A stretch of DNA of 64,000 bases from Aralia elata (taxonomy: Eukaryota; Streptophyta; Magnoliopsida; Apiales; Araliaceae), in the NCBI GenBank assembly GCA_034770075.1, contig CM068385.1:45778721-45842720 (forward strand), in the 5' to 3' direction. The notes under the pieces were generated by a model. The model searched no databases. It was not told the origin of the DNA and was given only the letters and a program-made list of their open reading frames with translations. This document shows, piece after piece, positions 1 to 12,394 of the stretch. Position 1 is the stretch's first letter. Every line of letters begins with the position of its first letter. The position numbers and the translations under genes are program-made.

Positions 1-229
1 CTTAGAGGCTATCTTCCTTTGCTTTCCAAAGTAGGAGATGTATTTATTGGACATCCATAATCTCTCCTCCTTCCTCTCTAGTGTCGGCTAGCTCTCTATT
101 CTTTTGCTCTCAACGAATATCTCACAAAGTGCTTTTGCTCTCTATTTTCTCTCTCTAAGCTTGGAAAATGAAATTAGTAAATGACTAACTTCTTTCTATC
201 CAAAAGACTAATGTCTTACATAATCTATA
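1..229 (-). repeat. Distal part of E1 3' LTR (inferred)
   Basis: This sequence lies immediately left of E2. Because E2 has a perfect 5-bp target duplication, it must be contiguous with 19112 onward in the pre-insertion state, so it most likely continues the E1 LTR. It is AT-rich, with pyrimidine-rich stretches around 130-165. No reading frame is visible and the end of the LTR is not in the window. Confidence 0.45.
225..229. other. Target-site duplication of E2, left copy (ctata)
   Basis: The five bases ctata directly precede the TG of the left E2 LTR and recur directly after the CA of the right E2 LTR at 19107-19111. Confidence 0.9.
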
Positions 230-627
230 TGTAGACACCCAAATTTTGCGTTTCCTTCTACTAACCTTGACAGGAGGGCGAAATCGTCAATTGAACCAGC
301 TTGCAGGAGCAAAGGAGCGGGCACAAGGGCGAGCGCCCGGCCCCGCCGAAATGCTTTGGGCAACCCAAGTTTACGTGACAATAAAGCCGTCCAAGGCAGG
401 CACTTCCGAATGAGGTGGCACGTCTCCCGGAAATTCCCGGACTGCAGAGCACGAGCCTGTCAGCGAAAACCGACGTTGCGGTACGAAAATCGAGGCGTGA
501 CACGAAAATCGAGAAAGTCAAGCCCGCCAGCCGCGGATAGATCTGCGGCCAAGTGGGTGCGCCAGCACGAAAACCGGGAAATCAGCACTCAGCAGCTGAG
601 TGCGATGGGAGGCGTGCCAGCTGGCCA

Positions 628-669
628 GCCGCAGATCCATCTGCGGCCAGCCGCAGATAGATCTGCGGC
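628..669. repeat. Two GC-rich perfect inverted repeats in E2 LTR
   Basis: GCCGCAGAT/ATCTGCGGC arms with a two-base spacer occur at 628-647 and again at 650-669. A related imperfect copy lies at about 532-552. The same palindrome recurs three times at 15236-15299, next to the 3' array. They lie just upstream of the TATA-like box. Confidence 0.85.
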
Positions 670-684
670 TGGCTCTGGCCAGCC

Positions 685-691
685 TATTTAA
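685..691 (+). promoter_or_regulatory. TATA-like box of E2 LTR
   Basis: TATTTAA follows the GC-rich palindromes and precedes an AT-rich transcribed zone. The right LTR has ttttTAA at the equivalent place (about 17318). Transcription of the element would start roughly 30 bp downstream; that start is inferred. Confidence 0.5.
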
Positions 692-1958
692 GCCAGCTTC
701 GGCAGCATACAGGGGGTTCAGCAGTTTTGGAAGAAGAAGAATTTCTGCAGCAGCAAAAAAAAACACGGAAATAGAGAGAAAATAGCTAGATTTTGCAACA
801 AAATAGGGAGAAAGAAGAGGAAAAAAAGAGTGGAATTAATTCTTTTGAGTTTGGTTGTATCAAATACATCATTTATCCTATTCAAATACACAAGTTCACA
901 TCCATTTGAGATCAATTGCAAGGTGAAAATTTCTATTTGTTCTAGCAATTCGTGTCCTATTGATTTGGGTAAATTAGATATAATTTTCATGTATCTTGTT
1001 GAACAATGAATTAGGGATTATGAGTGAAGTTTCCATTGGAATAAACTCCTCCTAATAACCCGATGATATTCGTTCATTAATTTCTTGGTTTGTTTTAAGG
1101 TGTTATATTCGGTATCAATTCCTTTAAATCGTTATTTTAAGATGTCTTGGTATTGTTAGATTTATCCGGGTTGGTTTATTTTCTTGTAATATCCGATTGT
1201 TTATGTGTGGATACTTGGTTGTGAGCCTAGGAAAGCGACCCCGGGGTCCCGATCCGATGATGGACATATCTTGATGTAAGAAGTAGAGATGACGTAGTTC
1301 TCATTGTAAATATGTAATCGTTGGGCCTTAAAACGACGCTAAGGCGAGAATCGTGCTTAAGGCCCCGAAATAGTGAAATTTGTGATTGTTGGCGTTCGGG
1401 GATATTTTGATGGCTTACATGCCCATGAATAGCCCGACGCGTGTTTATGCTCAAATTTAAAAAAACGATTTGAATTATGACACGAAATTGATTTCAAAGC
1501 TAAATGATAAGATTTTCATAAAATCAATCAAAGTAGGATATTAGAATCACGAGGTTAAAATTTGAGAAACGTTAATGAAAATGTCGATTCATATCTAACG
1601 AGAAAGCTAAAGAAAAATCGTTTTCCAAAACAACACACGAAATGATTTTATAAAATAATTGACGTTTTATTAAATCTTTGTGCATAGGGTGAAAGAGATC
1701 CTAGAAATTGCCCATCATTTTATGAAAGCAACGTATAGATCTCGATTCCCTATTTTGACGAAGGTTTAAAACTCTTGTTTTGTTAAAACGACACTTAACG
1801 AAAATCTCATAGTTTTGATAATTAAAATCAAACCTTTTCTCATAAAGCTTTCTCGTGTATGCCGAAAAGACATTCCGAAGCATTCTCAAAGTAAAACACG
1901 ATTTTCCCTAAAATCCAAATGATTCTTTCATACAAACTCACCACAACATTCACATAAG

Positions 1959-1994
1959 CACACATACACACACACGCACGCACACACACACACA
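1959..1994. repeat. CA-rich microsatellite in E2 LTR
   Basis: A run of (CA)n with ATA and CGCA interruptions. The corresponding run in the right LTR is near 18677-18716. Confidence 0.8.
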
Positions 1995-2354
1995 TTTCAT
2001 GAATTAAAGGATAGGAGAAGCATCAAGATTGCGGTAACTGTGTTTCACGGAAGTCGAGGGGTGCCTAACACCTTCCCCTCACTTAAACAAGCCCCCGAAC
2101 TCTATGAATCTCGATTCGCAGACCAATTAATTCGGAGTCACATATGAGCCAGCGATTTATAAAAAAAGGAAAACTCGGATGAGTTGGTACATCCATTTCA
2201 AATATACCAACTGGCGACTCTGGTTAATTGGCTCATCATAAAAAACGATCTTTCAAAACCCCGTCGACATTAATGCCGATCTTTTCCAAAGAATCATTAA
2301 ATCAAAAGGCTAAAATTGGAAAGGACGAGAAAGCGAAAACCCGGCGTCGACAGC

Positions 2355-2372
2355 TGGCGACTCTGCTGGGGA
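2355..2372 (+). other. E2 primer binding site
   Basis: TGGCGACTCTGCTGGGGA starts two bases after the LTR end. It begins with TGG, the complement of a tRNA CCA end. Ogre elements are described as primed by tRNA-Arg with a site of this kind; assignment to tRNA-Arg is from memory of that family. Confidence 0.75.
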
Positions 2373-3156
2373 AATTAGAGGGCTTAAGCCGCATTAAAAT
2401 CTTGATGCTATTCTATCCTCTAAAAAATTCATGAATATGTGTGTGCATGCGATATTTTGATCTTTTGTGTTTTTGTTGTGTGAATGCGTGTTTTGTCCAA
2501 TGAATGAATGATTGAATGGAATGCTTTACTTTAAAGAAATCATTTGCATACGGTGAGGACGATGAATGTGAATGTATGTTGAGAGAGTACCTCCTCCTGA
2601 GGCGAACCTGTCGGTTGCTTATTACTGGACTCGATGGGGCTGCTCCCCGGAGATGGCTCAGGAAACGCACCACTCAAATCCGCTCCAATCGAAAGGGCTC
2701 AAACGAGTAGATTGCGAAGATTTGGGAACCTTCATGCCGAAAAGCCCGTGAGAGTAACCCTAGGATAGGTCATCCTCAGAATAACCCAACGCAGGAAAAG
2801 TCTCTTCATGCCTTTTTACGTTTATATGTCTAAATGTCATGATCTCATTCAATATTCATACATCCCTTTTCTATTGTCGAAAGAGATTACTAAACCGCTG
2901 GTGAATTGGCAGGGAATAGTTGGGGGAGCATAATTAAAGCATGTTTAAGCATTGGTTATGGCACCTAAAGGACTACTAACTTTCTCTTTTGCAGGGAAAG
3001 ATTAAAGAACCCCAAAACACAAAAAATTTATAGCTTTAGCATGCATCCTTGTTTTTCAGTTTCCCCAGGACTAAACTTTCGAACCATTTGTCTCTGTAGG
3101 ATTGCTCCTCAAACTCGTTCGCAGTCTAAAGAAAGCCCAGGTCCTCTACCTCTGAA
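2373..3156 (+). other. E2 leader between primer site and gag
   Basis: About 0.8 kb without a convincing reading frame. Classical Ogre elements carry an additional sense ORF upstream of gag; none is visible here, which favours another Tat sublineage. Confidence 0.6.
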
Positions 3157-4572
3157 ATGGCTGATCTTCCTAACCATAATTCCATATCTCGGGAGGAGTT
3201 TGATGATTTTAAAAGACAGATGATGGAAATGGCCACAATGTTAAAGGAACAGTTCTTAATCAGACAGGATCCGGTAAACCAGGGATCGCATAATACTCCA
3301 CCACCAGGGGATGATCAGAATCCTCCTAAAAATGGTACAAACTTGCTTAAAGAGGACCAACCCCGACTCAAGGACGAGCCAGTCATCCCAAAGGCCGTTC
3401 CCATACCTAGCAGGACAGTGATTACTATCCCAGAGGAAGGGGACCATGACGACCTTCGGAGAAAAATGAAATACATGGAGGAAACCCATCCAATCTCTAA
3501 AGGGCATAGGCTCCCTGGGCAGGGTTTAATTACTCGGATTTATGTGTTTTCCCCGGAGCCAGATATCCAGAAAAGTTCAAAGTTCCCGAGTTTGAAAAGT
3601 ACAATGGAAAGGGAGACCCCCTATACACACTTGAAAATATACATTGGAGAACTCGGGGCTTATGCCGAAGACGAGGGGGTTAAGAATGCAGCTATTTCAG
3701 AAAAGCTTAACAGGGAGGCAAGAATATGGTATGCCCGCCTCGACAACGCCCGAATCCCACAACTGGGAGGAATTTGGGCCCATACTTTCTTAACCCAATA
3801 CAGCTTTTCAGGCCCAGATGGGCTCTTGACAGGTACCAAATGACAAAGGTTAAAAAAACAGCCTAGGGAATCCTTTAGGGAATATGCGCAAAGATGGAGG
3901 GGCATGGCTGCCCAGGTAACTCCCCCGATGAGCGAAATCAGGAGATGGTGATGACCTTTGTAGACATTCAGGAGGCACCGTATTATGAGAGGGTCATCTC
4001 AGGGATTGGAAGACCTTTTGCGGAAATGATTAAACATGGAGAGATGGTTGACATGGGGTTGAAATCGGGTAAAATCCGGGATCTTACTGCTTTAGAAACT
4101 GCTGCCGAGCAAATACAGAATGGAAACTATGGCAGCACTTCCCGGAGAGTCCAAAAGAGGAAAGGAAGAGGATGTCTCCCTCATCCTACAAGGGTCGTCC
4201 AGTAAAGCCAGAAAGCCATCTTCCGGTACAGGCACAGAGGGGAGGGCCACCCCGACAGCCCAATTTCTCAAATCAAAAGAGCAGAGGGGCGAAGAAGATA
4301 TGAGGGCCTCGCAAAACCGAGTATTCACCCCGCTCGGGGAGCCGCTTTGAACGAGTATTAGCGGTATTAGTAGCCCAAAAGAAGATTGGTTGGTTTTGGC
4401 ACCCCCGAGTGACCCAAAGGGTAGAAGGTTTGACCCGAGCAAGCGGTGTGCATACCACTCCAGTTCCCCTGGCCATGATACACAGGATTGCTGGACGTTA
4501 AAGCATCGAATCCAAAACCTGATTGACAGTGGAGAGATTGTGGTGGAAACAGCCGGATTCCCCGAATGTTAA
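3157..4572 (+). pseudogene. gag: E2 gag, frameshifted
   Basis: Encodes the capsid/nucleocapsid polyprotein that would form the particle around element RNA. The start ATG at 3157 (MADLPNHNSISREEFDDFKR) opens a 228-codon frame containing an EKYNGKGDP-like capsid block in a shifted frame near 3590-3625. Coding continues in other frames through 3894-4205. It ends with a metal-knuckle-like motif near 4440-4530 (CAYHSSSPGHDTQDCWTLKH), which is typical of Tat/Ogre gag. At least three frameshifts break it. It is followed by the protease domain, separated by a linker. Confidence 0.85.
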
Positions 4573-4917
4573 AGGCAAAATCCCCTGCCAAGACATGATG
4601 GAGGGGAGTCAATGCGACGGAGGCAAGTGAGGCTGGGGGGGGCCGCCAAGGTTGAACTATGTGCAGGGAAGTTGAGGAGATGATAAATGTGATACATGAC
4701 CATGGGAGTGCGAGGGTAACGCCCATCAAGTTGATAGGGGTAAGTACGAATAACATAGAGGGACCTATCAAGTTGACAGCTCCGAGGCCCATCATTTTTG
4801 CTGCAAGGCCACAACTCCCTATCAGTAGTCTGAAGACTGTACCCTGGAATTATGGGGGAATGCCAGAGGAAGCGGTCAGTTGTGCTTCCGTGACGACCAA
4901 GGGGAACCCCTTATATC

Positions 4918-5805
4918 TTGCTCCACGGGCGAGTCCTTGAGAGCCAAAAGAGAAAAAAGGAAGAGGTTTCTGAGGAAAGGGCCAGAGAAGTTTTGAACAG
5001 GTTGGATCACCCAGAACTGAGGGGGCTCCAGATTTTCAACGGGGAGTCAACCCTCACCTCAGTCATGGAGGTGGGGTTGTCATCCAGTGAGCATTGCAAA
5101 ACCCGGATGAAGGTTCTGGAGGAAGCATTTGTGCCCAAAGAAATTAGTGGGGGGGGTTTCGGCCAGCTGGTAGGCCACTTATTAGAAACCGATGCAATAT
5201 CCTTTACAGATGAGGACATTCCCAAAGAGGGAAGGGGGCACCGAAAACCGCTACACATCGCGGTAATCTCCTCAGGGTATGTCATGAATGGGGTGCTGAT
5301 CGACGGGGGATCGGCATTGAATATATGTCCTCTCAGCACGCTGAAGAAAATGAACATCAGTCCCAAGCGCCTCCGAGCCAGTCATGTGGTGGTTCGGGCT
5401 TTTGACGGATCCCGGAGGGACACCATCGGAGAGATAGAATTGCCAGTGGAGATAGGACCCTGTACTTTTGATATCTCCTTCCAAGTCCTGGATATCACGG
5501 CAAGCTACAACCTGCTGTTAGGGAGGCCGTGGATACACATGGCCGGGGCAGTTCCTTCCACGCTCCATCAACAAATCAAGTTGATCATCGATGGGAATCT
5601 GGTAACAATCTCGGCCGAATGTGACGACCCTTCTCCTCCCAGGGGTGGCCTACCAGTAATCAATGTGGATGAGTCAGCGGCGCCTGCCAGCTTTCAAGCA
5701 CTAGAGATTAGCACTCCCCACTCCCATTATAGATGCCTGGGAGCTCCAGCTGTGAAACCAAGGGTCTCTCCGGAACTCACCTTTGTGGCCCAGGGAAATG
5801 ATTAA
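4918..5805 (+). pseudogene. E2 aspartic protease region of pol
   Basis: A 295-codon open frame whose centre matches retroelement pepsin-like proteases. It has a VLIDGGSALN active-site segment at about 5295-5325 (aspartate in the usual DSG/DNG position) followed by ICPLSTLKKM, as is common in Tat/Ogre elements. Further on, LLLGRPWIHMAGAVPSTLHQ near 5510-5570 corresponds to the C-terminal ILGRPWI block. The protease would cut the polyprotein into gag and pol units. The frame is open throughout the domain, unlike its neighbours. The upstream join to gag is broken. Confidence 0.85.
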
Positions 5806-6640
5806 AATGAACTTCCAACCTGGACAGGGACTAGGGAAAAGCGGTCAGGGAATCACCGAAGCCCATCCACCTACCACAGCAGATAGGCAAAGCAGGATTG
5901 GGATTACTATGTGGGCGCAGTACGGGGACACCGTCAGGGTGCGACTCCGATTCGACTAGTTGGCAGTCCAGTGACCAAAGCCGACAATAGGCAGGGGATC
6001 AGCGGACCTGTGATTGGGAATGAAGAGTTAACCCCCACATGTAATGAGTCGGCCCGGAGGGAAAGTTTCCTGCGGGAGGTCGCAAAAGAGTTCGAAACCA
6101 AATGCTATATCCCCGGACAATCAACAAGCAGTAAGGAGGGGACGAATGTTATCGCGCCACCGGGAGCCCAGCAAGTTGTGCCTGTCATCGATTGGGCAGG
6201 GCTGATTATTCCTGGAAAAGATATGGAGAAGGATTCAGGCGACGTATCCGTAATCATCGGGGAGGTGTCCGATGTGAGGCCCTCCTTTATCCAGCGCATT
6301 CCAGTCCGACCTGACCATCGACAATTGGACCCAGAAAACCCGTGATATCCAAACAGGGGTAAAACTCGACGTCAGGGTGATTGACCCCCAGATGATGGGG
6401 GAATGAAGAAGTTTATTTTTGTTGTTTGTTTTATTTCTGCATCATTTATGTCGTTTCTTCTTGTTATTTGAAAATGCGATCATCGTGAAAAAATGATTTA
6501 TATATGACAAGTATTTTGTTTCATGTCAGGTGTAACCAATTTGAGTAATCCTTTGCCTAACAAACGGTCTTTCAAATTTGAATGATGATTATGATTTTGA
6601 CATTGAGCTGGATTTCGATTTAATGGGCCATTGAAACAAG
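5806..6640 (+). other. E2 protease-RT linker
   Basis: Contains one open frame (5911-6345) with no recognised domain. At 6350-6640 there is AT-rich noncoding sequence. It probably corresponds to the poorly conserved spacer, possibly intron-containing, between protease and RT in Ogre-type elements. No splice sites were established. Confidence 0.4.
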
Positions 6641-8570
6641 ACGAGACAAGATTACGACGACGCAACCGGATGAGATCAAGAGATCAAAGGATGGGGTCGA
6701 GGATAAACCCAAAACCCAATTTGGGACCAAACCATCACTATAGATATCGGAACCCCTGACAATCCAAAAGAACTCAAGATAGGGACAGACCTTAACTCCC
6801 CAGCCAAAAAGCCGAAATGACTTGAGTTGCTTAAACAATATGAGGATGTCTTCGCCTGGTCTCATGAGGATATGATTGGCTTTGTCCACCGACATTGTGG
6901 TACACCGATTACCCATCAAGGAGGGCTTCAGGCCTGTCAAGCAGAAACTGAGGAAAGTTGAAACCTGAGTGGAGTTTAAAGGTGAAGAGGAGAGATCATC
7001 AAGCAGTTCAGGGCGGGAATCATTATGGTATCTACTTACCCCCGGAATGGCTATCCAATGTAGTCCCCCCAGTAGCTAAGCCTGGAGGAAAGGTGAGGGT
7101 ATGCGTGGACTACAGAGATCTAAACAAGGCCAGCCTCAAGGATAACTTCCCGGTGCCTTTCATACACATCCTGGTGGATAACACAACACAGCCCGATACG
7201 AAATGTACTCTTTTGTGGATTGCTTCGCAGGATATCATCAGATAATGGTGGCGGAGGAAGATCGGGGAAAAGACCGCATTCATCACCCCCCCTGGGGCAC
7301 TTTCTGCTATAGAACGACTGGCTTTCGGTCTCACAAATGCAGGGGCTACTTATCAGAGAGCCATGATGGCCTTTGTTCCACGATATGATGCATAAGGAGA
7401 TAGAGGTCTTGTCTGTTTGTGGACGACATTATTGTGAAATCGAAGGTAGAGTCCGGATCATAATAACTCATCTCAAAAAGCTAATTCGATCGGGCTTCAG
7501 GAAGTATAATTTGAAACTCAATCCAGCCAAGTGTGCTTTCGGAGTACAATCGGGCAAGCTCTTGGGTTTCCTGGTTAGTCGATCGGGCATTGAGTTGGAC
7601 CCAGCAAAGATTAAGGCCATTGTGGATATGCCAGCACCTCGCACAGAGAAGGAGGATAAGGGGATTCCTGGGGAGAATAAACTTCATCAGCCGTTTTATA
7701 TCTCACTTGACGACTACATGTGAGCCGATTTTTAAATTGTTAAGAAAGGGTGCTTTCCCAAGAATGGAATGAGCAATGTCAAAAGGCGTTTCAGAACCAT
7801 TAAAAAGCAATTGACTGAGGCACCAGTGCTATGGAACCCCTCCCCCCACCCCCGCAAGGATGGGATCCCTCTGTTTATGTACATATCGGTCAATGCCATC
7901 GCGATGGGATGCATGTTGGGACAGAAAAATGAGGCGGGTAAGGAGCAGGCCATCTTATTACCTCAGCAAAAGAGTTAGCCAATGTGAGCAGAATTACACT
8001 CCCATCGAGAAGACTTGTTGTGCTCTGGCCTGGGCGGCAGGGAGATTACAGCACTACCTCCAGGGGCATACAACGTACCTGATATCAAGAATGGATCCCC
8101 TGAAATATATTTTCGAAAGGCCCCATGCTGAATTGTCGACTATCAAGATGGCAGTTGATTTTAACAACAGTTTGACATGGTGTACGTGACCCAGAAGGCC
8201 ATGATTAAGGGCAGGGAATTGCAGATCAGTTGGCAGAAGAAGCCCCGGCAGGAGGGATGGAGCCTTTAGAAACCCCTCTTCCGGGCGAGGATATATTTTG
8301 GGTATCGCACGAAAAATGTGATGACGAGGGACAATTCTGGAAGCTGTATTTTGATGGTGCCATGAATGCCGAGGGGGCAGGAGCCGGAGCGGTCCTAGTC
8401 TCTATCACCGGAGAACAATAACCCCGTGGCCACTAAACTTCGTTTCAGCAATTTCGAACAACACCGCTGAATACGAGGGGTGTATCTTGGGACTCCGATT
8501 GGCCCGTGACATGGGAGTAAAAAGACTAGCGGTTGTTTCGGGGATTCAGAATTGGTAATCAGACAAGCAA
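6641..8570 (+). pseudogene. E2 reverse transcriptase and RNase H, frameshifted
   Basis: Would copy the RNA genome to DNA and degrade the RNA strand. RT landmarks are WLSNVVPPVAKPGGKVRVCV and DYRDLNKA near 7050-7130, then a FVDCFAGYHQI block at 7210-7240. The catalytic FVDDIIVKSK is at about 7413-7445 in a frame different from its neighbours. RNase H begins near 8345 with YFDGAMNAEGAGAGAVLVS. The domain is spread over at least five frames. Some breaks may be sequencing indels rather than biological decay. Confidence 0.85.
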
Positions 8571-10114
8571 TCGGGGTATTACAACACTAAGGAGCTTCGG
8601 TTACTTCCATACCATCGTTGTGTCACCCAGCTTATGCAAGAGTTCGAAGATATCGCCTTCCGCCCATATTCCTCGGGGAACGAAATGATTTTGCCGATGC
8701 GCATTGGCGACTTTGGCTTCCTTAATCCAACTGTGATCAAGAGTAGGGACAGTCCACAGATTGAGATCACCGTACAGAATGCCCCGGCATATGAGGAAAA
8801 TGTGGCAGTGTTATCAAACGAGGTGGTGTTGACGAGGCAGCCCTGGTATCACAACATAAGGGAATTATCTGAGAGACAGATCCCTTCCCGATCAGGCAAA
8901 ATCGGGACTGAAAGGATGAGAATTCAAAAGATGGCGATGAAGTTTTACCTGAGTGGCGATTCACTTTACAAATAGGGATGCCGGGTTGGGACTGTTGCAG
9001 TGCGTAGAATGAAACACAGGCCCGAAAGATTATGAATGAAATACATGGTGGAGTGTGGTGGGCCCCATATGAGTGGACCGATGCTTGCCAAAAAAGATTT
9101 TGAGGACAGGGCATTATTGGTTGACAGCTGAGGGCCCGATTGCGAGGATCATGTCAAACGGTGTTATCAATGTCAGGCGCACGGTAATGTGATCCATACG
9201 CCTCCCCATGAACTGCACTGTATGACCTCCCCGTGGCCATTTTCGATGTGGGGAATGGATGTAAATCGGACCAATAGAGCCCAAAGCAAGCAACGGGCAC
9301 CGGTTCATTTTCGTCATGATCGATTATTTCACCAAATGGGTAGAGGCAGCTTCTTTCCCTAAAGTAACTCAGGAGGTTCATCGTCCAGCTTCATCAGGAA
9401 TAATGTCCATTTGCCGATATGGGCAACCTGAGGTTTGTGGTGCTCCGACAATGCCAAGAATTTAAACAACGCCCTCATGAAAGGACTGTGGTGACCAGTT
9501 CAAGATTAAGCACCTCAATTCCGTCATTTACCGTCCCAAAATGAATGGGGCAGTGGAGGCGGCCAATAAGAACATCAAGAAGATCATGGCCAAAATGTCT
9601 GCTAATCATCGGGGATGGCCGGATCTGTTACCCCTCACCCTGCTGGCAATACCGAACATCCACGCGTACTTCTACGGGAGCAAACCCCTTACGCCTTGGT
9701 ATATGGAATGGAGGCTGTCCTGCCAGTTGAAGTTGAGATGGCGTCCCTCAGAATAGTGATCGATGCTCAGATAAGCGAGGGAGGATTGGATGCAAAGTCG
9801 ATACGACCAATTGGCCCTAATTGGATGAAAGGAGGGTGGCTGCTGTTTGGCACGGGCCAGCTATATCAACAGAGGATCTCCCGATCATACGACAAAAGGA
9901 TCAGACCTCGGAAATTCAAGGAGAATGATATGGGTGCTAAAGAGAATCATGTCTTGTCAGGACGAAGCCAGGGGGAAGTTTGCCCCGAACTGGGAAGGGC
10001 CATTTCGTGATCAAGAAAGTACTGTCCGGAGGGGCCCTCATATTGCAAGAAATGGATGGTGAGGTATTTCCACAACCCCTCAATGCTGACTCGGTGAAGC
10101 GGTTCTACGCTTAA
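8571..10114 (+). pseudogene. E2 integrase, frameshifted
   Basis: Would insert the cDNA into the host genome. Visible landmarks are the Cys-containing zinc-binding remnant near 9155-9180, the first catalytic-core strand (WPFSMWGMDV) near 9235-9265, FIFVMIDYFTKWVEAASF at about 9305-9355 and MNGAVEAANKNIKKIM at 9541-9588, which holds the catalytic Glu. The C-terminal part is at 9900-10114 and ends SVKRFYA-stop. Several frameshifts separate the blocks. No chromodomain is seen, as expected for non-chromovirus Tat elements. Confidence 0.85.
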
Positions 10115-10581
10115 ATTGTCAGTTCTTTTTTCCTTTGAGAGCGAACTACGTAGGACCTGATCTCCCAACTTGTGGGGGTACGTAGGCAGCCATCATGGCG
10201 CGGTCCGATCCTTTAAAAATAATCCTTTCCCCAACCAAAACCAATTTTCGATAGCCCGATAAAACCTTCCTACACCCTCAAAACCTTCCCGAAACCAACT
10301 GCCTAACCAGTTTCATCCCAGAATACATACCCTGATCCAACCCAAACAGTTATCCAAAATCTGTCAGATCTCCATCAAGTCTTGAGGAAAGAAAGAAGGC
10401 GAAATGTCAAAATCATGGTCAGTTAGATAAAATGATGATCCAATGGAGGGCAATGATACGACAAAAGGGGAAAATGACTAAATTTAAATGCATGTCTATA
10501 TATATATAAATCGTTTTATTACAAGATTTATCTTTCAATAACTGATGAAACCAACATAGTCTATGCAGGAAATAAAATAAT
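10115..10581. other. E2 spacer between pol stop and antisense ORF
   Basis: Noncoding and C-rich at first (10200-10380), then AT-rich with a short TATATATATA run at 10497-10507. It would serve as the 3' end of the antisense gene. No further feature is seen. Confidence 0.5.
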
Positions 10582-12163
10582 CTACAAATCTGAAACTAGC
10601 CGAAGCAGGATGGACAGGGTGGTGGATAGATCTGAAGCATCAGCATCTCCTGCAATCTGCTGCCCCATCATATCAATACGATCTAGTAAAGCAGTAGCTC
10701 GGCTGACAGTCCCAAAATGAGCATCTACCACTGCCTTGGTCTGAAATACAATGGCCTCCCTCTCAGCCCTGGCAGCATCTCGAGCCCGAATGGCCTCATC
10801 TCTCTCGGCAAGGGCGGCATCCCTCTCGGCTTCAGTAGTAATCAGGGCCAGGAGGAGTCGGGAATCCTCAGCGACCCGACTCGGGGCAGAATCGGCTGAA
10901 ATGGAATGGTCTGCGGTATCTTCTGTGAAAATCACTCCAGAGTCATCAAAGGCCCCCGTCCGACTCAGACTAGCCGAATCCAGGTCTCCACGCAACCACT
11001 GTACGTAGGCAAATGTCTGGATGTGACAGCTCGCACTATATTCGGCAAGGATCCTGCGATCCCAAAGCTCGTATACCGGCAATAGATCCCTCTCTGTACA
11101 GGATGATATAAGGAATCGGTATGCGGCTGCACCCGCAAAGGGGTGTAAATCCTGTGTCTGATCAAACTGCCCCATAACCGCCAGGGGATGATAGGTCGTC
11201 ACGCCCCTTAACCCAGCAATGGGAATGAAATCCATGCCAGGCACATGAGTCAAGAAGCTCATGAAGGAGCAATAGCCCGATTAAACCAATAGATGAAAGG
11301 GGTCCTCAATGATAGACAAAAATAATGTCCAGGAGGCCGCATCAGTACAACGCGCAGGACGAAGCGAAAACTGCGTGGTTATGTCATGGCTGAAGCAAAA
11401 CCCTTGGCGACGGAAATGGCCGATGGGACTAAGATGACTCATGAACCACATGTACAATAAGGTCGAACTCCCTCTGAAGAATCTCCCTCGGAAGGACTGG
11501 CAGTATGTGGCCGACATATAGGTATCCGCCAATATCATGGGGAGAATGGTGTGATCCTCCTGAAGGGCCCGAACGGCCGCAACAATCCGCATGTCCAAAT
11601 GATCGGATCCTGCAGGCAAATACAAAACTGAGATGACACAGGCCATCAGAACGCCCACTCTCAAGGCATCCCAGCGCTCCTCGGACACGGAAAAATCACC
11701 GAGGAAAAGACGGAAACTGTCAGGTGAGCCAAATCGGTCAATCAAGAATTGAAGAGGAACCATATGGTCTGATGTGATTACCGGTAATAAGACAGCCCTC
11801 CGCAAACCGGTGAAAGTCAAGAATTGACCGGCGCATGGAACCAACAGTAAACCCTAGCACAGGGACCATCCAAGGGCAAGCCGGTGAATCTTGAAGCGGG
11901 CATACTCCTCAAGGGTGGGGGTCAGCTCTACTGTCCCAAACCTAAACACCTGACGGGCAGGGGCCCAATGGCTCAGAAGACCGTCCACAAAGCCCGCTGG
12001 CACCTGGAAGGTTAATAAGGACCAAGAATGTCCCAAAAGACCATCTGCGATAATCCTGTCTTGCCGGCAGTAAAACCTGTCCAACCAGCGGAAGAGGCTG
12101 CCGACCAAACCCTGTGGGAGGAAATGGAATCCCAAAACGAGTCACGACATCCGAGGACGACAT
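10582..12163 (-). pseudogene. E2 antisense ORF 1 (DUF7745 / plant-mobile-domain-like)
   Basis: About 527 codons opposite to gag-pol. From 12135 down to 10582 a single frame is interrupted only by stops at 11854 and 11281. The first 28 bp or so after the ATG at 12163 (MSSSDVVTRFG) are in another frame. Features in order are TVELTPTLEEYARF, a hydrophobic stretch, LADTYMSATYC and RGSSTLLYMWFMSHL. It ends in a charged heptad-like segment (AERDAALAERDEAIRARDAA) that should form a coiled coil. The pattern resembles the DUF7745 proteins carried by Ogre/Tat elements. The minus strand has ttttttcag just before the ATG, a possible splice acceptor. Function is unknown. Family recognition is from memory of motifs. 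Confidence 0.7.
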
Positions 12164-12394
12164 CTGAAAAAATAGTATCAAAAAGACTGTACAGGGGTCA
12201 TTCTCTATCCATAAATAAAAGCATGCATCATACAGTTAATAATAAAGCAGGTGAATTCCATAGAGATGAAAAAGAACTGTGCGTAAATAAATTAAATAAA
12301 TGAGTTCAGTACATAGTGCATTAAATGAAAAAGAAATCTAAGCAGGTGCCGATACAAAAGGCCCTATCCTATCCTGGTCTAAATAAAATCAGTA

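Larger units (their letters stand above)
230..2352 (+). repeat. E2 5' LTR
   Basis: It begins TGTAGACACCCAAATTTTGC and ends CGTCGACA. It matches 16808-19106 along its whole length. It contains a GC-rich promoter-proximal zone (about 500-680), a TATA-like box, an AT-rich middle, a CA microsatellite (1959-1994) and a 'gtgcctaacaccttcccc' block near 2069 that is familiar from the 3' ends of Ogre/Tat LTRs. It is 2123 bp, against 2299 bp for the right copy. Confidence 0.93.

Noticed and set aside
1227..1889. Minus ORFs inside the E2 left LTR
   Set aside because: Not conserved in the right LTR frame and without domain; LTR sequence is noncoding.
10717..11008. Plus-strand ORFs opposite the antisense gene
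   Set aside because: Shadows of the minus-strand coding frame; no motif.
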